From assembly GCA_963741995.1 (NCBI GenBank), contig CAVUKI010000001.1, positions 930,001-994,000 on the forward strand: a stretch of 64,000 nt of DNA, written 5' to 3'. Origin of the DNA: Bog-473 sp963741995. Lineage in GTDB: Bacteria; Actinomycetota; Acidimicrobiia; Acidimicrobiales; RAAP-2. The first letter of the stretch is position 1. Every line of letters begins with the position of its first letter. Shown here piece by piece: positions 36,089 to 44,180 of this stretch. The position numbers and the translations under genes are program-made. Below the pieces are notes generated by a model. The model saw only the letters and a program-made list of their open reading frames with translations. It made no database searches and had not been told where the DNA came from.

Positions 36089-36541
36089 ATGGCCCACCCC
36101 ACCGCTGCCTCTTTGGACATCGCTGCGCCCCCCGAGAAGGTCTGGGCGCTGGTGTCTGATCTGCCCCGGATGGGGGAGTGGTCGCCCGAGAACGCCGGCG
36201 GCAAGTGGGTGAAGGGCGCGACCGGACCCGCCCTCGGTGCGGTGTTCCAGGGCAACAACAAGAACGGTTTCCGGCGCTGGTCCACCACCGTGACCGTCGT
36301 CGGCTGCCAGCCCAGCAAGGTGTTCGAGTTCGCGGTGACCTCGGGGCCGCTGGCCGTGGCCACCTGGCGCTACGACTTCGAGGAGACCGACGCCGGCTGC
36401 CGGGTGACCGAATCGTGGGTGGATCAGCGCAAGCCCTGGTTCGCCACGCTGGCCCGCGTCATGGGTGACCACAGCGCCGAGCACGCCGAACAAGAGATGA
36501 AGGCGACGCTGACCAAGCTGGCCGCCGCCGCCGAGTCCTGA
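36089..36541 (+). CDS. SRPBCC (polyketide cyclase/dehydrase-like) protein
   Basis: 150 residues from ATG 36089; an ATG at 36065 would overlap the opposite gene's start. 'ASLDIAAPPEKVWALVSDLPRMGEWSPEN' and 'TVVGCQPSKVFEFAV' are START-fold blocks. These proteins bind or cyclise hydrophobic ligands; no ligand can be given. It ends six bases before the convergent PaiB-like gene. Confidence 0.88.
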   Translation: MAHPTAASLDIAAPPEKVWALVSDLPRMGEWSPENAGGKWVKGATGPALGAVFQGNNKNGFRRWSTTVTVVGCQPSKVFEFAVTSGPLAVATWRYDFEETDAGCRVTESWVDQRKPWFATLARVMGDHSAEHAEQEMKATLTKLAAAAES

Positions 36542-36547
36542 CCGCAG

Positions 36548-37177
36548 TCACCTCTCCAGTCGGCCCACCACGTGTGCGGCCGCGGCGTCGTCGCCCGGCC
36601 CGTCCCGCTCCTGCAGCCGCTGCACCACGGCCCGGCGGTGCGGCTCGTCGACGTTGCCGCCGTACTTGAACTTGGCGGACACGTCCGACACGTCAATGGA
36701 GATCCCGAGGATCCCGAGCAGCTTCGCCGCGTGTGAGGAGCCCGGGTCGGCCACCTCGACGTCAGGCTGCAGGGTCGCCAGCTGGCGCCGCAAAATGGCG
36801 GCCACGCTCCCGGGCTCCACCCGCTCGTCGTGCACCGTCGCCCTGCCGGCCAGCTGCACCGCGCCGTAATAGGTCGTCGGGATGCCGAGGGCAGGGTCCT
36901 CGTCGCCGACCGCCTTCCACGACGACGGGATGAAAGCCCAGTCGTCGGCCACGCTCATCAGCACCCGCGGGTTCTCGGCCAACGCGGCGAACACGGGGTT
37001 GGCCCGCACGAGATGCAGCCATACCGTGTCGCCCTCCAGCACGAACTGCGTGGGCACGACGACCGGCAGGTCGCGCGCCGGGCCGCCCGGCGCGACCAGG
37101 TGGCCGAAAGGGTGGGACAGGACGAAGGACCGCCACTCGTCCTCGTCTCGCGTGGCGTCGACCGGGGCGATGAACAT
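36548..37177 (-). CDS. FMN-binding, PaiB-like protein
   Basis: 209 residues from ATG 37177 ('MFIAPVDATRDEDEWRSFV'). The split-barrel FMN motifs 'HPFGHLV', 'HLVRANP' and 'PRVLMSVADDWAFIPSSW' are those of the PaiB family, first described as a negative regulator of sporulation genes in Bacillus. A DNA-binding role outside Bacillus is unproven; a flavin reductase-like role is possible. A much longer in-frame extension to 38341 is only a shadow of the acyl-CoA synthetase next door. Confidence 0.87.
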   Translation of the reverse strand: MFIAPVDATRDEDEWRSFVLSHPFGHLVAPGGPARDLPVVVPTQFVLEGDTVWLHLVRANPVFAALAENPRVLMSVADDWAFIPSSWKAVGDEDPALGIPTTYYGAVQLAGRATVHDERVEPGSVAAILRRQLATLQPDVEVADPGSSHAAKLLGILGISIDVSDVSAKFKYGGNVDEPHRRAVVQRLQERDGPGDDAAAAHVVGRLER

Positions 37178-37200
37178 GCGCTTCAGTCTGGCGCAGCAGT

Positions 37201-37230
37201 GGCGCAGTGGCGCAGTGGCGCAGTGGCGCA
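37201..37230. repeat. 8-base tandem repeat between two genes
   Basis: GGCGCAGT is repeated three times plus six more bases. It lies 24-53 bases upstream of the PaiB-like start and just after the acyl-CoA synthetase end, so length changes could alter the PaiB-like leader. Confidence 0.75.
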
Positions 37231-37260
37231 CCTGGTGGTGCAGCAGCTGCGCAGCCGGAT

Positions 37261-38889
37261 TCAGCCGTCGGCGACCCCGAGCTCGTCCAACGACTCGTCC
37301 CGGTGGCGCTTGTAGTCGACCTTGCCGTTGGGCGCCCGCCCAATGGTGGTGACGGCCCGGACGCGCCGGGGCGCCTTGTACGAGGCCAGCTGCTCCTTCA
37401 CGTGGGCGATCAACTCGGCCTCCGCCGGTGCTTCGTCGCCCGCCGGATGGAGCTCGACCACGGCCACGATCTGCTCGCCGTACGTCGGGTGCGGGACCCC
37501 TACCACCACGGCGTCGCGCACCGCACCGTGCGTCTTGAGCGCCTCCTCGACCTCCTCGGGGAAGATCTTCTCGCCGCCCGAGTTGATGACGACCGAGCCC
37601 CGGCCCAGCAGGTGGATGGTGCCGTCGGCATCGACCTGGGCGAAGTCGCCCGGGATGGAGTAGCGCACCCCGTCGATCTCCTTGAAGGTGCGGCCGGACT
37701 TCTCCTCGTCCTTGTAATAGCCGAGCGGGTTGCGCCCGCCCAGCGCCAGCACGCCCAACTCGTCGGACCCCGGCTCCACCGGACGGCCGTCCTCGGTGAG
37801 CACCCGGACGTCGGGGCCGAGCGTGAACGACGCCGTCTTGGCCGCCGAGCCGCCGCCCGAAACCGACATCCCCATGCCGAGCGCCTCCGACGAGCTGAAG
37901 GCGTCGGCCAGGAGCATGCCGGCATGGTGCTCCAGCAGGCGCTGTTTCACCGGCTCGCTCCACATGGCACCCGACGAGATGACCATGACGAGCGAGCTCA
38001 GGTCCCACTTCCCGGGATGTTCGTCGAGCACGGCCAGCAAGGGCACCGAGAAGGGATCGCCCACGATCACGAGGGCGTTGACCTTCTCCCGCTCGATCGC
38101 GTCGAGCATCTCGGTCGGGTCGTACTTGCGCGACTCGAGCAGGCAGATCCGCCCGCCCTCGGCCAGCACCGTGTTGGCGGTGAAGGCCCCGGTTCCGTGC
38201 ATGAGGGGGCAGGCCGGCATCAGGGTCACGCTGTTGGAGGTCGCTTCGAGCGCGGCCCGCACGGGCGCGAGCCCGCCGTTGACGTCGTAGTGGCGCGTGC
38301 CGCCGTCGATCAGCCGGGCGAACAGATCGTCCTGGCGCCACATGACGCCCTTGGGCATGCCGGTCGTGCCGCCCGTGTAGAGCATGTAGAGGTCATCGCC
38401 GCTCCGACCCCACGGCGCCGACACCCGCGCGATGGCGGACTTCGCCGCGTCCTCGTACGGCGTGGCCCATTCCGGACACGGCCCCGAGCCGTCGTCGACC
38501 CAGAGCCATCCCTTGACGCCGGGCACCCGATCGAGGATGCCCTCGATGCGGTCGGTGAACGCCCCGTGGAACACGACGGCGATGGCGTCGGCGTTCGTCC
38601 ACAGGTAACTCAGCTCGTCGTCGCCGTAGCGGTAGTTGGTGTTGACCGGGACGAGGCCGACCTTGACCGCGGCGAAGGTCGTCTGCAGGTACTCGGGCGA
38701 GTTGTAGAGGTAGATCGCCACCTTGTCCTGCTGCACGCCGCCGAGGTCGAGGAGGAACTGCGCGATGCCATCGGCCCCGCGGTCGAATTCGCGCCAGGCG
38801 ACGTTGCGGCCACCCTGGGTAACGGCGATCGACTCGGGCTGCACGTCCGCCACCGTCTCCCAGACGTCTGCGTAGTTCCAGTTGCTCAT
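37261..38889 (-). CDS. acyl-CoA synthetase (AMP-forming), FadD19/FadD3 group
   Basis: 542 residues from ATG 38889. 'YMLYTGGTTGMPKGVMW' is the P-loop, 'HGTGAF' and 'LADAFSSSEALG' follow, 'GRGSVVINSGGEKIFPEEVEE' is the hinge and 'RAPNGKVDYK' carries the C-terminal lysine. It is a paralogue of the enzyme at 30026 but lacks an upstream KstR-like palindrome. It probably activates another steroid or branched acid. It is divergent from an acyl-CoA dehydrogenase 100 bases away. Confidence 0.92.
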   Translation of the reverse strand: MSNWNYADVWETVADVQPESIAVTQGGRNVAWREFDRGADGIAQFLLDLGGVQQDKVAIYLYNSPEYLQTTFAAVKVGLVPVNTNYRYGDDELSYLWTNADAIAVVFHGAFTDRIEGILDRVPGVKGWLWVDDGSGPCPEWATPYEDAAKSAIARVSAPWGRSGDDLYMLYTGGTTGMPKGVMWRQDDLFARLIDGGTRHYDVNGGLAPVRAALEATSNSVTLMPACPLMHGTGAFTANTVLAEGGRICLLESRKYDPTEMLDAIEREKVNALVIVGDPFSVPLLAVLDEHPGKWDLSSLVMVISSGAMWSEPVKQRLLEHHAGMLLADAFSSSEALGMGMSVSGGGSAAKTASFTLGPDVRVLTEDGRPVEPGSDELGVLALGGRNPLGYYKDEEKSGRTFKEIDGVRYSIPGDFAQVDADGTIHLLGRGSVVINSGGEKIFPEEVEEALKTHGAVRDAVVVGVPHPTYGEQIVAVVELHPAGDEAPAEAELIAHVKEQLASYKAPRRVRAVTTIGRAPNGKVDYKRHRDESLDELGVADG

Positions 38890-38989
38890 GCCGTTGCCTC
38901 ACTGCATCCCGCCACGCGGACTCCCTCCACATCGACCCCCCGCCCCCACAGGCATGCATGAAGCGAGGCGACGAGCCTACGCTCCGCGG

Positions 38990-40129
38990 GTGGATCTCGG
39001 CCTGCCAGGTGACGACGACCCCCGCCGGCGCCAGGTCAGGGACTGGCTCGACGCACACCCCCACCCCACGGGCCGTCAGCTGGCCGAGGCGGGCTACGTG
39101 GCGCCCCACTGGGCGGCGCCGTACGGGCTCGATGCCGATCCGCTGACCCAACTCATGATCGACGAGGAGCTGCGGCGGGTCGGCGTCAGGCGCCCTCTCA
39201 ACCCCATTGGCATCGGATGGGCGGGGCCAACCCTCCTCTATGCGGGCACAGAGGAGCAGAAGGACCGCTGGCTCTGGCCCCTGCTCAGCGGGGAGGACTT
39301 CTGGTGCCAGTTGTTCTCCGAGCCCGGCGCCGGCTCGGACCTGGCGGCGCTCAGCACCCGGGCCGAGCGGGACGGCGACCACTGGGTCGTCAACGGTCAG
39401 AAGGTGTGGACCAGCTACGCGCACATCGCCAAGTGGGGGATTCTGCTGGCGCGCACCGATCCGGCCGCCACCAAGCACATGGGCATCAGCTATTTCGTCT
39501 GTCCCATGGATGCGCCGGGGATCGACATCCGGCCGCTGATCGACATGACGGGGGAGCACGCCTTCAACGAGGTCTTCCTGACGGATGTGCGGATCCCGGC
39601 CGACCACCTGATCGGGCCCGAGCACGGGGGATGGGAGCTGGCCAAGGTCACCCTCGGCAACGAGCGTGTGTCGCTGTCGGGTGAAGGGGCGCTGTGGGGG
39701 ATGGGGCCGACGGCCGAGGACCTCGTGGATCTGATCCGGGGCGCCGGCGGTGCGCCATCCGCCTCGACCCGGGACCGCCTGGTCGACGTCTTCATCGAGG
39801 CCCAGATCCTCCGGGTCCTGCGCCTGCGGATGGTCTCGGCCGTCCTGGCCGGGCGGGCTCCGGGGGCGGAGGCCTCGGTGCGCAAGGCGATCGCCGATGC
39901 CCACGGCCAGCACATCATGGACGTGGCCCGGGACCTGGCCGGGCCCTTCGGGATGCTGGCCGGGACGGGTCCGGTGCCGGTGGGCGGCTGGGGCGGGGCG
40001 TCGGCCGCCGACCCCACCTGGTCCCGCGGCTTCTTGTTCTCGCCGGCGCTGACCATCGGCGGCGGCACGGCTGAGGTCCAGCGCAACATCGTGGCCGAAA
40101 AGGTTCTCGGTCTGCCCCGCGATCCCTGA
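38990..40129 (+). CDS. acyl-CoA dehydrogenase
   Basis: 379 residues if GTG 38990 ('VDLGLPGDDDPRRRQVRDWL') is the start; ATG 38954 would add 12 residues and cannot be excluded, as neither has a strong ribosome site. FAD and substrate blocks are 'QLFSEPGAGSDLAALSTRAE', 'NGQKVWTSYAHIAKWGILLART' and 'TIGGGTAEVQRNIVAEKVLG'. It is of the FadE17/FadE-type large subunit. Being divergent from an acyl-CoA synthetase, it probably acts on that enzyme's product or a later intermediate. Confidence 0.9.
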   Translation: MDLGLPGDDDPRRRQVRDWLDAHPHPTGRQLAEAGYVAPHWAAPYGLDADPLTQLMIDEELRRVGVRRPLNPIGIGWAGPTLLYAGTEEQKDRWLWPLLSGEDFWCQLFSEPGAGSDLAALSTRAERDGDHWVVNGQKVWTSYAHIAKWGILLARTDPAATKHMGISYFVCPMDAPGIDIRPLIDMTGEHAFNEVFLTDVRIPADHLIGPEHGGWELAKVTLGNERVSLSGEGALWGMGPTAEDLVDLIRGAGGAPSASTRDRLVDVFIEAQILRVLRLRMVSAVLAGRAPGAEASVRKAIADAHGQHIMDVARDLAGPFGMLAGTGPVPVGGWGGASAADPTWSRGFLFSPALTIGGGTAEVQRNIVAEKVLGLPRDP

Positions 40130-40191
40130 TCTTCTCCACCGTTGCCCCCCTGCCGGACATGTCTGGTCCGGTGGGAAATGGCCCGGGTGAA

Positions 40192-40668
40192 CTACAGGTC
40201 GAGCGGCCCGGCGTTGGCGAAGCCCTGGCGGACACCCTGGCCGGCCCGGGCGGTGAGCGCCTCGGGCTCGTAGAGCATCAGGTAGGCGTTGCGGGCGTGG
40301 TCGCGCGAGCGGTTCCTGAAGACCATGGCCAGCTCGGCGGGATCGTCGGACTCGTCCTCATGGACGAAGACCTCCAGGATCGGCGTGTTGGTCATGAGCT
40401 GGGCCGTCATGATCCCGGTCGAGGCCTCGTGAGCGCAGACCTTGTCCACCTGCTCCCGGCCCGGCATGCCGAGGGCGATCACAATCCGGCAGCCGTCCTC
40501 CTCGATCATCTTCTTGGCGGCCACGGCCAGGTCTTTGAAGCCTGGGACCGTGCGGCGAAGCGTGGTGAATTTGGTGCCGTATCCAGGGCATTCGGACAGC
40601 TCGTCGAGCGCTTCGCCCCCCATGTCGTAGCGGGCGAACATGGTGTCAACCACGCCGATCAGGTCCAT
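40192..40668 (-). CDS. ribC: archaeal-type riboflavin synthase (RibC family)
   Basis: 158 residues from ATG 40668, the size of the archaeal enzyme (~156). 'IGVVDTMFARYDMGG', 'RRTVPGFKDLAVAAKKMIEE', 'ALGMPGREQVDKV', 'AHEASTGIMTAQLMTN', 'VFVHEDE' and 'AGQGVRQGF' follow in the order known from archaeal riboflavin synthases such as the Methanocaldococcus one. That enzyme is unrelated to the usual bacterial RibE and related to lumazine synthase; it turns two lumazines into riboflavin plus a pyrimidine. No other rib genes are near. It is divergent from bioA with 62 bases between. Activity in this host is inference. Confidence 0.85.
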   Translation of the reverse strand: MDLIGVVDTMFARYDMGGEALDELSECPGYGTKFTTLRRTVPGFKDLAVAAKKMIEEDGCRIVIALGMPGREQVDKVCAHEASTGIMTAQLMTNTPILEVFVHEDESDDPAELAMVFRNRSRDHARNAYLMLYEPEALTARAGQGVRQGFANAGPLDL

Positions 40669-40730
40669 GAACCATTCTCGCGCAGAGAGTCGCCTGGTCC
40701 GGCCGGCATGCGCTGGTCCACAATTACCCG

Positions 40731-42092
40731 GTGAGCGACCCCAATCCAGAAGAGCAGCGGCATCAGCATCATCAGCGGCCCCATGCACAGCCTGCGAGCT
40801 GGGTCGAGCGTGATGCGGCGGTGGTCTGGCACGGGTTCACCCAGATGTCGGCCTATGCCGGCAACGCGCCGCTCGTGATCGACCGGGCGGAGGGGCGTGA
40901 GCTGATCGACGCCGACGGGCGCCGCTACCTCGACGCCATCTCATCACTGTGGGTCAACACCCTCGGGCACCACGTCCCCGAGCTCGACGCCGCCCTCGTC
41001 GCCCAGGCGGACAAGGTCGCCCACTCCACCATGTTGGGCAACGGCAACACGATCGTCGTGGAGCTGGCCGAGGCCCTCGCCCCCGTGGTCCCGGTCGACG
41101 ACCCGCACTTCCTGTTCGCCGCGGATGGTGCGGTGGCGGTCGAGCAGGCGCTCAAGATCGCGTTCCAGTACTGGGTCAATCGCGGCGTGACCGGCCGCAC
41201 CTCCTTCCTCGCGCTCGGCGATGCGTACCACGGCGACACCATCGGCTCCCTCTCCCTCGGCGACGGTGGCGTGTTCAGCGCCGTCTTCGAGCCGTTGTGT
41301 TTCCCGGTCGTGCGCACGCCCGGCTACGTCGACCCGGGCTGGGCCGACAAGGCGTGCGCGGTCGTCGAGGCCCATGCCGACGAGCTGGCCGCCGTGGTCA
41401 TCGAGCCGCTGGTGCAGGGTGCGTCGGGCATGTTGTGCGCCTCCGCGTCCGATGTGCGGCGGCTCGGGGAGGCGTGCCACCAGGCCGGCACGCTGCTCAT
41501 TTGTGACGAGGTGGCGACCGGGTTCGGGCGAACGGGGACGTTGTTCGCCTCCGAGCAGTGCGGCCTGCGACCCGACCTGCTGTGCGTCGGCAAGGGGATC
41601 ACGGGCGGGTATCTGGCCATGTCGGCCACGGTGGCGTCGGGCGAGGTGTTCGGCGCGTTCCTCGGCGCCGATCTCGGGCCCGAGACCTTCTACCACGGGC
41701 ATTCCTACGGTGGGAACGCGTTGGCGGCGGCGGTGGCCCTCGAGCACCTGCGGCTGGTGCAGCAGTGGGATGTGTTGGGGAATGTGCGGGCGCGCGCAGA
41801 CCAGCTGTCGTCATTGCTTGGAGAACTGGTCGCCGGTCGGGCCGAGGTGCGCGAGGTTCGTCAGCATGGGTTGATGGTGGGCGTCGAGCTGGACCCGCCC
41901 GCGCCGGGGCTGCGCTGGGGTCGCCGGGTGTGCGCCGGTGCGGTGGCCCGGGGCGTGCTGCTGCGTCCCCTCGGTGACGTCGTGGTGCTCATGCCGCCGC
42001 TGACGACCACGTCAGATGAGATCGTGCGGATCGTGGACGCCCTGCATGGGGGCTTGAACGACCTGGCCGGCGCTTCGTCGGCCGCCACATGA
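40731..42092 (+). CDS. bioA: adenosylmethionine-8-amino-7-oxononanoate aminotransferase
   Basis: 453 residues from GTG 40731. It is a PLP class III aminotransferase that makes 7,8-diaminononanoate for biotin. 'WVERDAAVVWHGFTQM', 'DGRRYLDAISSLWVNTLGH' and 'ALGDAYHGDTIGSLSLG' are BioA blocks; 'LLICDEVATGFGRTGTLF' has the PLP aspartate and 'CVGKGITGGYL' the Schiff-base lysine. A His-rich head precedes the fold. It overlaps bioF by four bases (ATGA). Confidence 0.95.
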   Translation: MSDPNPEEQRHQHHQRPHAQPASWVERDAAVVWHGFTQMSAYAGNAPLVIDRAEGRELIDADGRRYLDAISSLWVNTLGHHVPELDAALVAQADKVAHSTMLGNGNTIVVELAEALAPVVPVDDPHFLFAADGAVAVEQALKIAFQYWVNRGVTGRTSFLALGDAYHGDTIGSLSLGDGGVFSAVFEPLCFPVVRTPGYVDPGWADKACAVVEAHADELAAVVIEPLVQGASGMLCASASDVRRLGEACHQAGTLLICDEVATGFGRTGTLFASEQCGLRPDLLCVGKGITGGYLAMSATVASGEVFGAFLGADLGPETFYHGHSYGGNALAAAVALEHLRLVQQWDVLGNVRARADQLSSLLGELVAGRAEVREVRQHGLMVGVELDPPAPGLRWGRRVCAGAVARGVLLRPLGDVVVLMPPLTTTSDEIVRIVDALHGGLNDLAGASSAAT

Positions 42093-43324
42093 GCGACTCG
42101 CCCTGGGAGTCACGCATCCGGGCCGCCCTGGATCGGGTCGTCGACGAGGGCTGCTGGCGTGCGCCCAGGGAGTTCGACGCCCTCGGCCCGGCCGGACTGC
42201 TCGAGGGTCGGCCGGTCGTGTCGTTCGCGTCCAACGACTATCTCGGATTGAGCGCCCATCCGTCCGTGGTGGCGGCCGCGCGGCGTGCGCTCAGCCGTTG
42301 GGGCGCCGGCTCCGGCGCCTCACGCCTGGTCACCGGCAGCCGCCCCATCCACAGCGAGCTGGAACAGGCGCTCGCGGAGTGGAAGGGGACCGAGGCCGCC
42401 GTCACCTTCCCGACCGGGTTTGCCGCCAACCTCGGCGTGCTGTCGACGCTCGGCGGGCCGGGTGTGCGCATCCTGTCGGACGAGCTGAACCACGCCAGCA
42501 TCATCGACGGCTGCCGGCTGTCCCGCTCAGCGCTTGCGGTCTACCGCCACACTGACATGGGCCATCTCGAGGCGCTGCTGGCCGAAGACACGGCGCACAC
42601 GCCCACGCCGACGATCGTCGTCACCGACTCTGTCTTCTCCATGGATGGGGATGTCGCCCCCCTCGCAGACCTCGTCACCCTTTGCCGGCGCTACAACGCC
42701 CTCCTCATACTCGATGAAGCCCATGCCGTCCTCGGCCCCAACCTCCCACCAGCCAACGGGCGGGACGGAGGCGGGGGGTTGGGAGGTCGGGACCGCGACG
42801 GCATGCAAGGGGGAATGGTCGTGCGGGTCGGCACGCTGTCAAAGACATTGGGATCGCTCGGAGGATTCGTGGTGGCATCGCGCGGCATCGTCGACCTCAT
42901 CGTCAACCGGGCCCGCTCGTACATCTTCTCGACCGCCCCGGCGCCGGCGGACGCCGCAGCCGCCCTCGCTGCGCTCCGCATCCTGCGCTCCCCCGAGGGA
43001 GCCGCCCTGACAGGCCGCCTCGCCGCCCTGATCGACCGGGTGGCGGAGGCCGGGTTCGCACCACCCGGACATCCGAGCCCGATCATCCCAGTCGTCCTGG
43101 GCCGCGAGCAGGCCGCGCTGAGCGCGTCGGCAGCGCTGCTGGACGAAGGTCTCTGGGTGCCGGCCATCCGCCCGCCCACGGTGCCGGCCGGCACCAGCCG
43201 TCTGCGCGTCACCCTGTCGGCTGCCCACCGTGACGAGGATGTCAGCCGGCTGTTACACGCGCTGACGCGGCTCCCGCGACCGGCCGCCACGCCCTCGACA
43301 CCCGCGACACCCGCCGCACTCTGA
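42089..43324 (+). CDS. bioF: 8-amino-7-oxononanoate synthase
   Basis: 411 residues from ATG 42089 in the bioA stop. It joins pimeloyl thioester and alanine. 'VVSFASNDYLGLSAHPSVV', 'SGASRLVTGSRPIHSELE', 'FPTGFAANLGVL', 'LILDEAHAVLG' (PLP aspartate) and the lysine in 'VGTLSKTLGSLGGFVV' are present. A Gly/Arg-rich insert ('GRDGGGGLGGRDRDG') between the last two is unusual for the family. The C-terminus ends in a Thr/Pro/Ala repeat. Confidence 0.95.
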   Translation: MSDSPWESRIRAALDRVVDEGCWRAPREFDALGPAGLLEGRPVVSFASNDYLGLSAHPSVVAAARRALSRWGAGSGASRLVTGSRPIHSELEQALAEWKGTEAAVTFPTGFAANLGVLSTLGGPGVRILSDELNHASIIDGCRLSRSALAVYRHTDMGHLEALLAEDTAHTPTPTIVVTDSVFSMDGDVAPLADLVTLCRRYNALLILDEAHAVLGPNLPPANGRDGGGGLGGRDRDGMQGGMVVRVGTLSKTLGSLGGFVVASRGIVDLIVNRARSYIFSTAPAPADAAAALAALRILRSPEGAALTGRLAALIDRVAEAGFAPPGHPSPIIPVVLGREQAALSASAALLDEGLWVPAIRPPTVPAGTSRLRVTLSAAHRDEDVSRLLHALTRLPRPAATPSTPATPAAL

Positions 43325-43329
43325 CCGGC

Positions 43330-43983
43330 GTGCGCCCCCGCCGCGTGGTCGCCGTCGTCGGCACGGGGACCGATGTCGGCAAGACATGGGTTGCGGCCAG
43401 ACTCCTGACCGATCTGCGCGCTGCGGGCTCGCGCGTCGCCGCCCGCAAGCCGGCACAATCCTTCGAGCCCCACGACGACCCCGCCGGTCTGGACGCGGCC
43501 GTGCTCGGTGCCGCCAGCGGCGAGCGCCCGGAGGAGGTCTGTCCACCTCACCGCTGGTACGAGGTGCCGATGGCGCCCCCGATGGCGGCCGAGGCTCTGC
43601 GCCGCCCGCTCTTCACGATCGACGACCTCACGTCGGAACTGCGCTGGCCCGCTGAGGCGATCGAGGTCGGATTGGTCGAGACCGCCGGTGGAGTGCGTTC
43701 GCCGTTGTCCTGCGACGGCGACTGTCTCGCGTTCTGTGTGGCGTTGGGCCCCGACGTCACGGTGCTGGTGGCCGACGCGGGGCTGGGGACGATCAACGCG
43801 GTCCGGCTCACCCTCGACGCGTTGGGTCCGTTGGCATCCTCGGCGGTGGCGGTGCTGAACCGTTTCGACGCCGCCTCCGACCTCCACCAGCGGAACCTCG
43901 AGTGGCTGCGCGTACGGGACGGACGACGGGTCTTCACTGCTCCCGGGAACGACGCAGAGCTGCTCGACCTCGTCCGCGGCTAA
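43330..43983 (+). CDS. bioD: dethiobiotin synthetase
   Basis: 217 residues from GTG 43330, five bases after bioF. 'VVGTGTDVGKTWVAARLL' is the ATP P-loop (residues ~9-26), 'AARKPAQSF' holds the catalytic lysine, and 'VETAGGVRSPLSCDG' is the carbamate-binding part. It closes the diaminononanoate ring with CO2 and ATP. Last gene of the bioAFD operon. Confidence 0.95.
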   Translation: MRPRRVVAVVGTGTDVGKTWVAARLLTDLRAAGSRVAARKPAQSFEPHDDPAGLDAAVLGAASGERPEEVCPPHRWYEVPMAPPMAAEALRRPLFTIDDLTSELRWPAEAIEVGLVETAGGVRSPLSCDGDCLAFCVALGPDVTVLVADAGLGTINAVRLTLDALGPLASSAVAVLNRFDAASDLHQRNLEWLRVRDGRRVFTAPGNDAELLDLVRG

Positions 43984-44032
43984 GTGTGCTTCAGCCAGTT
44001 CGCGCCGGACCGGCCGGATCCCATCCTGCAGC

Positions 44033-44060
44033 GTGCCCGGCTCGTGCCTGGACCGGGCAC
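44033..44060 (+). terminator. stem-loop after bioD
   Basis: GTGCCCGG and CCGGGCAC form a perfect eight-base stem with a 12-base loop, 49 bases after the bioD stop. No T-run follows, as is common in GC-rich actinobacteria. Confidence 0.45.
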
Positions 44061-44180
44061 AGTAAGTCGTACGCAACGAAGCCGCCACGGAGTACTTCTG
44101 CCCGCAGGACAGCCGGCAGGCATTGAAAGATGTGCAAGAGGCGCTGACGCAGGGATCCAACTCGCGACCTTTCCTTCGCT

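Noticed and set aside
36548..38341. 597-codon minus-strand frame joining the PaiB-like gene to upstream sequence
   Set aside because: The upstream half is an out-of-frame shadow of the acyl-CoA synthetase; a clear start for the PaiB-like protein exists at 37177.
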